From positions 1-64,000 of the IMG/VR virus record IMGVR_UViG_3300035180_000994: a stretch of 64,000 bases of DNA. One strand, given 5' to 3'. The notes beneath the pieces were generated by a model. It had not been told where the DNA came from. It did no database searches and saw only the letters and a program-made list of their open reading frames with translations. The translations under genes were made by a program, and so were the position numbers. The stretch's first letter is position 1, and every line of letters starts with the position of its first letter. Below are positions 58,469 through 64,000 of this stretch, piece after piece. The DNA is from a virus.

Positions 58469-61400
58469 TAGGCGCGACGACCCCAGGCGTATTTGACGTG
58501 GAGCGTGGTCCCGGTGGTCCCGTCGGGGAGCTTAACGAAGCCGTAGTAGGGGTGCATGATGAACTTGCCCGCGTTGGGCTTGCCGTCGAAGTTGAACCAG
58601 CCCTGGTAGGCCAGATACTGGCTGATGTATTGGGGCGACCACAGGACAGGCGAGGTCTCATCCACCCAGATCGCGGTGGAGTCGGTGGAGACGCCCATGC
58701 ACTCGGGGTCCCAGGCACCGCGCTCGCGGGTGTTGTTCGGGGCCGCCGAGGATCCCAGGCGCAGGCTGTCCATGACGGCCTGGGAGGCGTAATCCCATAG
58801 CTGCACGGGGGGGAGGTGGCGGGTGGCATCGTCCCACCACGCGCCGTTCTTGGTCGTGATCCGAAGCTGCTGGACATTCTGCTGCCGGTCGAAGCAGTAG
58901 AAGGCGCCGTTGTGGGCCCGGAACTTCGGGGTGATCTCAGTGAACCCAGCGGTGTCCGGGGAGGCCACGGCGTTGACCTCGAACTTCAGGCCCTGGACGT
59001 AGTGGGTGCCTGCCATCCCGTTCTGGTTGTCCTCGGAAGCGAGCAGCAGGTCGGCGAAGCTGGCAACCCCCAAGGGGACATCCCAGAGGTTGAAGGAGCT
59101 GTAACGTGGGAAGCCCCAACCCTCCGCCCCGAAAAGGATGCGGTAGTGGCGGTAGCCGGTGGTGTTCGAGGAGATGTCCCGGATAGCGTGGGCCACCCGG
59201 TGATCCATCCCCGTCGGCCACGTGAAGCCGTTGACGGTCTCGATGGTCGTCCAGTTCGTCGGGTTGGTCGTGGCGTCGTTCGACCCCTGGAACACCCAGT
59301 TGGTAAAGATACGGCTATCCGAGTAACCAAGGCGGCCAAAGTCATACGCCTTGATGATCGGGGCGTTGCCCACACCGTAGTCGATACGGACAGAGACCGC
59401 CGCGTTGGTCCACTGTAGCCCAGTGAACTCAGCAGAGGGGGTGGTGATCGAACCCGCAACGATCAGCGGGGCGACGGTGGGGACCTTGGAGAGATCGTAG
59501 GTGACGACGGCGGGGGCGTCGTTGTTCAGGCCCCCACTGGCGACCGGCCACGAGATCGTGTGGTTGTCCCCGGCGCCGGTGATGTTCTGGGCGATACCCG
59601 TGGGGCCGCTGACGGTGATCGGGGCCTCGACTCCGATGAGAACTCGGCGGTGGCCCAGGGTGTTTAGGGCTGCGATGCTCTTGGTCTCGGTGTTGTGGAA
59701 GGTCCGACCGGCGAACATCGTCCAGTCCCAACGGGTGCGCCGGGCGAACTTCACCTGCCCGTAGGCGACGTTGACGGTGTGGAACTCCCCGGGCTGGAAG
59801 GTCGTGTTCGTGCTCGGCCCGAAGGAGAAGACCATGCCGTGCATGACCGGCACGGGAGTGTCGGCGGTAGCCGAGAGGGTGTAGGGGTTGGCCGCCGCGT
59901 CCGCGAAGCTCTTGGCAACCTTCCAGGCCCCACCCGACCACTTCCAGTAGCGGGGGAGGTAGTAGGTGCCGTGGTTGTAGCGATCCGGTGACAAGTGTGC
60001 CTCGGGGAACCCGGGCTGGTAGTAGTTGGCCCCACCTGCCAGGAAGGTCATCTGGTTGTCGGCGTAGTGCACGGGGTAGGTGTATTCCCGTAGGTAGCCG
60101 TCTCCGTAGCTATTGGAGTTGGCGGTCATCCACGTGGAGTAAACGCCATCCTTGGCGATGTTCGTCGTGGCACCCTCGCTGTAACCGTTGAAGCCCTGGA
60201 GGATGAACTGCTCCGTGCCGTCCCATACGAAATCGGGATGGGCGAGGGCGATGGGTGTCGAACCGTTGCCCCAGTAGGAGCCGTTGACGTAGGTCTGCAT
60301 CACGCAGGCCACGGAGGCATCCTGGAAGTTCTTCAGGATGGTCACGGCGGGGGTGTTGGCGTTCATCCCTGCCGAGTAGATGGAATGGGGCTGGCCGAAG
60401 GACACGTCCTTGACCGCAGTGGAGTCCAGGGTTCCGCTCACGTCCACGAGGAACGTCTTGGTCATCCTCCAACCAGCCTGGAGGAGGAGCTTGTTCGCCG
60501 AAACTTCCCCGAAGAACCCGCAGTTCGCCAGGGCTTCATACCCACTCCCGAACGCACCGGAGTTGAGCCCTGCCGTGGTGACCATGGAGGTGTTCCACAC
60601 GTTGCCTGTGGGGTTGTAGACCAGGACCTGATAGGCCATGGCACCGGTGCCAGCCGCCGCGTTCAGGATGCCTGCGTCGAAGTTATCCACACCGTTGATG
60701 ACCTGGAAGATCGTGGAGTGTGCAACATTCGGGCAGTTAGGGACGGTTGTCTGAGTGGCCTGGATGTCCCCGGTGAACCCGCCCCAGCGGCTGCGGGGAA
60801 AGGTTCCGATGACGCTACCGTGGCTGTAGCCCACGTAGTTGTTACCACCGGCGCTCCCGGAGGAGACGTGCATGAAGAAGTAGTAGTCGTAGTCTGGATC
60901 GAAGGGCATGTTGATCCAGTCCGTCGTTTTCATCCCCTCCGTCCAGACCGTCGCGGACTCGACGGTGACCTGCACGCTGTCGGTGAAGTGGGTCCCCACG
61001 GGGGAGCCCTTGGGCACACGCTTCATCGTCGCGGAGATGTTTTGAGCGTAGCTCACGTTGATCTTGAGCTTGAACCGGGTGCAGGACGGGTTGTGGAAGT
61101 CCCGGCCATCCAAGACAGTCACCAGGGTCTCCTGGGCCGTGGCGTTCAGGCTGCAAGACGGGATACTGCCATACTCCTCTAGGACCAACGGGGTGATCAG
61201 GGTGGTCGCGGTGTTCTCAACAGCGGCGGCGAGGCGCCCATCGGCCAGGGCGATCAGCTCCGTGATCGACCGGCTGTTGTGCCGGGCAGCGAGGGGAGAG
61301 TCCGACCGGGCGCCCCAGGTGTTGTTGGAGATCGTGTAGGGTTTGATCCCCACGACACCCGTGGTGGTATTCGCCTGGGAGTTGCCTTCTGAAAAGGTCC

Positions 61401-62628
61401 CGACCAGGGCGTAGAGCTTGGTCCCCTGCTTGACCAGGGCGCCGTAACGCTCCTCACCGGTGACGGCAGTGGCCGCCGCCTTCGGAAGGACCTGACCACC
61501 GGAGACAGAGAAGTCCACGAGGGCCAGATCACCGGACTCCGAGAGGGCCCATATGTTCATGCCGTCCACGGCGATACCCGCGATGCGTTTGTAGGTAGAT
61601 GCGGCCCAGGCCGTAATGGCGAAGTCATAGAGGTAGATGGGGCGCCAGCTCATCTTCGTCGAGAAGATCATGAGCAGGGAGCCCCAGATGCTCGCGTAGT
61701 ATTCCGGGTTGATCATGACGTTCGCGGTCTGGCGGTAGCGGGGATCACTGATGCGGAGAGGTGGGAGCTGGGAGACTGCCCAGGCGCTCTCCAAGGAGAC
61801 GAAGGTCGCCGTGCTGCTGTTGTAGACGATGACCCAGTCGCTCCCGGGGGTGTTGCCCATGAGCCAGCCAGTAGCGATGGGCACCTTGGTGTCCGCGAGG
61901 GGCACGTCGGGGAAGAACGCCGAGGGGTAGTAGGCGTTGGACGCATGGGTGGAGTCAGCGGCGCGGGGCTGGGTCATGCGCCAGGAGGGGCGCTGCTCGA
62001 TCATGAACGAGACGGCGCCGGTGGAGAGGGCCCCGCCGTTGACGATGTGGGCGACGTAGTAGGTGGGGTGGAGGTAGGCGCTCCGGTTCCAGGCGCTACC
62101 CGTGGTGAGCAGGCGCGAGGCGCCATCGGAGGGCAGGGAGGTCGCGTCACGGAACTGGGTCTTGGCCTGATCCGTCGAAGGTATGGGCCACGCGGGGGCG
62201 CCGTGGCCGTAGGGGGTCTCGTAGGAGACGGCGTTGTCGTCCACCTGATCGAAAACGACCGAGGTAGCCCAGTACCCAGAGACCATCGAACCGATGATGC
62301 CATAGCGGGAGACCTCGTCGTTGAAGCTGACGATGCGGGAGTGGAAGCTGCCCCGGGCGCGGGCGGCCCAGTTGTATTCATAGCCGTGGGGCTGCCACCA
62401 CGTGCCAGCGTTGCGGCTGGCCTCGGACTGGTAACCGGAATTGATCCCCAGGGTGTAGCCGTTCCACATCCCCATCGGGGCCGTGTAGTTGGAGAGGTTC
62501 CGGTTGATGTTGTCATTGACGAGGGGAAGCTCGGAGGCGATGATACCCGAGTTGATGGGGGTGTTGGCGTCCCCGTCGTAGATGAGGTTCGTGTTGAGGG
62601 TGAAGGCTTGCCAGGGATTGGCGGACAT
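58468..62628 (-). CDS. Giant tail fibre/adhesin protein (1386 aa)
   Basis: MSANPWQAFTLNTNLIYDGD opens; a beta-rich body with AAVENTATTLITPLVLEEYG, DYDYYFFMHVSSGSAGGNNY (carbohydrate-module-like) and many Gly/Asn turns. Near ~1095-1190, NDAPAVVTYDLSKVPTVAPL leads to FTNWVFQGSNDATTNPTNWT, TGYRHYRILFGAEGWGFPRY, a discoidin/F5-8C-like order. The end (YISQYLAYQGWFNFDGKPNA, HPYYGFVKLPDG) is compact. Likely host-receptor binding. TAATG coupling with the 197-residue gene. Confidence 0.7.
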   Translation of the reverse strand: MSANPWQAFTLNTNLIYDGDANTPINSGIIASELPLVNDNINRNLSNYTAPMGMWNGYTLGINSGYQSEASRNAGTWWQPHGYEYNWAARARGSFHSRIVSFNDEVSRYGIIGSMVSGYWATSVVFDQVDDNAVSYETPYGHGAPAWPIPSTDQAKTQFRDATSLPSDGASRLLTTGSAWNRSAYLHPTYYVAHIVNGGALSTGAVSFMIEQRPSWRMTQPRAADSTHASNAYYPSAFFPDVPLADTKVPIATGWLMGNTPGSDWVIVYNSSTATFVSLESAWAVSQLPPLRISDPRYRQTANVMINPEYYASIWGSLLMIFSTKMSWRPIYLYDFAITAWAASTYKRIAGIAVDGMNIWALSESGDLALVDFSVSGGQVLPKAAATAVTGEERYGALVKQGTKLYALVGTFSEGNSQANTTTGVVGIKPYTISNNTWGARSDSPLAARHNSRSITELIALADGRLAAAVENTATTLITPLVLEEYGSIPSCSLNATAQETLVTVLDGRDFHNPSCTRFKLKINVSYAQNISATMKRVPKGSPVGTHFTDSVQVTVESATVWTEGMKTTDWINMPFDPDYDYYFFMHVSSGSAGGNNYVGYSHGSVIGTFPRSRWGGFTGDIQATQTTVPNCPNVAHSTIFQVINGVDNFDAGILNAAAGTGAMAYQVLVYNPTGNVWNTSMVTTAGLNSGAFGSGYEALANCGFFGEVSANKLLLQAGWRMTKTFLVDVSGTLDSTAVKDVSFGQPHSIYSAGMNANTPAVTILKNFQDASVACVMQTYVNGSYWGNGSTPIALAHPDFVWDGTEQFILQGFNGYSEGATTNIAKDGVYSTWMTANSNSYGDGYLREYTYPVHYADNQMTFLAGGANYYQPGFPEAHLSPDRYNHGTYYLPRYWKWSGGAWKVAKSFADAAANPYTLSATADTPVPVMHGMVFSFGPSTNTTFQPGEFHTVNVAYGQVKFARRTRWDWTMFAGRTFHNTETKSIAALNTLGHRRVLIGVEAPITVSGPTGIAQNITGAGDNHTISWPVASGGLNNDAPAVVTYDLSKVPTVAPLIVAGSITTPSAEFTGLQWTNAAVSVRIDYGVGNAPIIKAYDFGRLGYSDSRIFTNWVFQGSNDATTNPTNWTTIETVNGFTWPTGMDHRVAHAIRDISSNTTGYRHYRILFGAEGWGFPRYSSFNLWDVPLGVASFADLLLASEDNQNGMAGTHYVQGLKFEVNAVASPDTAGFTEITPKFRAHNGAFYCFDRQQNVQQLRITTKNGAWWDDATRHLPPVQLWDYASQAVMDSLRLGSSAAPNNTRERGAWDPECMGVSTDSTAIWVDETSPVLWSPQYISQYLAYQGWFNFDGKPNAGKFIMHPYYGFVKLPDGTTGTTLHVKYAWGRRA

Positions 62629-63221
62629 TAGTTCACTCCCACGACGGACAGGTAGTAGCTGATTTCGAGGATGTCCTGCACTTGGGTTCCGCCCTTACGG
62701 CCCTTCACAGGGATGGGTGTGGGGAGGACGATGAGCGTCTGCGGGGTGAACACCGACCATGCGTTGGTGATGCACCCGGACTTCTGGGCCAAGTTGCTCT
62801 GATCCGCATCCCAGCCGGTGATGCCCAGGGCCTTGAGTTGAAGGTCGTCGGCGAGCTGGGTCCACTGGTAGAAGAGCTTCCAGCGGCCACCGACGTAGGA
62901 GCAGGACGAATAGGCCCGCCAGTGGGGATTGGCCGTCCCGTCGAAGCTGCCGCCGTAGAGGTTGTTCGGGGAGCAGGTGTAGGGTGCCCAGGGGTTCTTA
63001 CGATCCCAGGTGAACCCCGACCAGAGCGGGCCGTCACGGAGGAGGAAGCACCAGGGGCGCACGTCGTTCAGGGTGTCGTTGCTGTAGATGTTCCGGCCCG
63101 AGGCCAGGATGTCGTCCGACACGTCGTTGTGGCTCGTGTATTCGCCCAGGACTTTGCCTGTGACGCTGGAGCGCAGCGTGATCTGGACTTCGTTATCGAA
63201 CTTCAGTGCTGGCGTATCCAT
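62628..63221 (-). CDS. Structural protein (197 aa)
   Basis: MDTPALKFDNEVQITLRSSV, then GKVLGEYTSHNDVSDDILAS, GRNIYSNDTLNDVRPWCFLL and LKALGITGWDADQSNLAQKS. Beta-rich with aromatic clusters (WKLFYQWTQLAD). Its stop overlaps the 1386-residue start (TAATG). Likely an adaptor of the giant fibre. No family recognised. Confidence 0.6.
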   Translation of the reverse strand: MDTPALKFDNEVQITLRSSVTGKVLGEYTSHNDVSDDILASGRNIYSNDTLNDVRPWCFLLRDGPLWSGFTWDRKNPWAPYTCSPNNLYGGSFDGTANPHWRAYSSCSYVGGRWKLFYQWTQLADDLQLKALGITGWDADQSNLAQKSGCITNAWSVFTPQTLIVLPTPIPVKGRKGGTQVQDILEISYYLSVVGVN

Positions 63222-63231
63222 GTGTTCCCCA

Positions 63232-64000
63232 CTAGGTGTAGATGACGAGCCCGCCGAGAACCTGTCCCTGTGAAAGGTTCAGAGAGTCCGACAACCCACC
63301 CGGATCGGCATAGTTCGCGACGACGAACGTCGAAGACCGGGGGGAGTCAAAGAGAACCCCACCAAACTGCTGCGTCATCGGGACGTTCCAGGTGTCCTCT
63401 ACTGGGACAGAGAGGAACTCCTGGGAGACCGAGAAGATGACCCCTGAGATGGACCCATCCCCCTTGCTGGCCTGGATGGTGTCCGCGATGGGGACCTGGA
63501 AGGTCTTGGGCTCGGTGTTGGAGTTCACCCGGATCGTTTGGCCGGGGATGGACTCGTAGTAGAGTTTGGTGGTCGTGAGGTTGGTGTTGACCCCGGCGGC
63601 GTCCCAGAGGCGCCCGAACGTCAGGGCCAGCTCCAGGTTCAACTCCCCGATGCCGGAGAGGGTGAAGAGGCCAACCTCCGGCTGCCAGTCGGCGTAGAGT
63701 TCCCAAGGCCCTGCCGGGGTGTCCCCTGAGGCCGGGGTGCGCTTGTAGACGCGCCACGCCTGGAAGGTCGCGGGGGTGGGGATCTGCGCGACGTGGCGCT
63801 GCATGTCCGTGGAGAACAGGCCGGTATCCGGGTCGTAGAGCAGTCCGTTCGTCCGCTCCAGGTAGCCGAGGTGGGCCTTGGTGTTGTAGCCATCGTCGGT
63901 GGCGGAGATCCGCCCTAAGCGGGATCCACGGGCGCCGAACGCCAGGGCGTCGTGGGGCTCTTCGATGGAGATGTTCGGGGTGTAGGTCGTGGGGTCGATG
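63232..64000 (-). CDS. Structural protein, N-terminus beyond the window
   Basis: The frame stays open to the right edge (codons reading DPTTYTPNISIEEPHDALAF upstream of an internal Met at 63804), so the start is outside; 256 residues are visible. Contents: WRVYKRTPASGDTPAGPWEL, FTLSGIGELNLELALTFGRL, TLKLYYESIPGQTIRV-like strands and SGVIFSVSQEFLSVPVED. Beta-rich and similar in style to the neighbouring genes, so part of the tail or fibre module. No family recognised. Confidence 0.6.
   Translation of the reverse strand, partial: IDPTTYTPNISIEEPHDALAFGARGSRLGRISATDDGYNTKAHLGYLERTNGLLYDPDTGLFSTDMQRHVAQIPTPATFQAWRVYKRTPASGDTPAGPWELYADWQPEVGLFTLSGIGELNLELALTFGRLWDAAGVNTNLTTTKLYYESIPGQTIRVNSNTEPKTFQVPIADTIQASKGDGSISGVIFSVSQEFLSVPVEDTWNVPMTQQFGGVLFDSPRSSTFVVANYADPGGLSDSLNLSQGQVLGGLVIYT

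Noticed and set aside
1-64000. tRNA genes
   Set aside because: No cloverleaf with a GGTTCRANNC-type T-arm and CCA end was noticed by eye; a covariance scan would be needed to exclude them fully.

Overview
The window looks like part of the genome of a large tailed double-stranded DNA bacteriophage. It carries a portal protein, a large terminase, several tail or fibre proteins, a lysis cassette, a family A DNA polymerase, primase parts, a clamp and clamp loader, nucleotide-metabolism enzymes and many small proteins of unknown function. Base composition is GC-rich, with strong third-position G/C bias in the coding frames, which suggests a GC-rich bacterial host; nothing identifies the host further. 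Coding is very dense. The longest stretch without a gene is about 170 bases, and ATGA, TGATG and TAATG stop/start overlaps are common. Except for the first ~390 bases, every gene I accept is on the minus strand, so transcription runs from high to low coordinates. No tRNA gene, CRISPR array or insertion sequence was seen.

Layout in transcription order. 64000-57486: tail, fibre or adhesin proteins, including a 1386-residue protein with a discoidin-like C-terminal part. 57393-48296: a block of probable virion proteins. It includes a 940-residue protein whose N-terminal third resembles a sigma-70 factor, a two-HTH regulator behind its own sigma-70-like promoter, and a Cys-rich protein. 48289-45269: large terminase interrupted at its P-loop by an intein with class 3 features. 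45193-43136: small zinc-knuckle, membrane and coiled-coil proteins. 43107-34538: primase zinc-binding domain, ThyX, a P-loop kinase-like protein, dCMP deaminase, NDK and DNA polymerase. 34551-28012: portal, a neighbouring helical protein, and two structural proteins with Asp-box, Ig-like and fibronectin-like parts. 27992-21787: sliding-clamp-like protein, HNH nuclease, C-terminal half of an SMC/Rad50-type ATPase, TOPRIM primase half, RdgC-like protein and DnaX. 21777-19008: NusG-like protein and actin-like ATPase. 18998-12841: small and virion-like unknowns plus a papain-like protease. 12844-9115: an esterase-like protein and a 1029-residue protein with an ADP-ribosyltransferase-like motif and a SprT-like metalloprotease motif. 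9028-5197: unknowns. 5112-388: tail-fibre proteins. At the left edge, on the plus strand, are a lytic transglycosylase end and a small membrane protein that meet the minus-strand genes head-on.

Two regulatory themes appear. The 10-base element GGGTATCATC (minus-strand sense) lies just upstream of nine or ten starts, including those for DNA polymerase, ThyX, primase, clamp and nucleotide-kinase genes. It is absent from the starts of terminase, portal and fibre genes, which suggests a class-specific promoter. Several intergenic hairpins with T-tracts look like Rho-independent terminators and define transcription units. With the NusG-like and sigma-like proteins, they suggest that the phage redirects the host RNA polymerase through its own factors.
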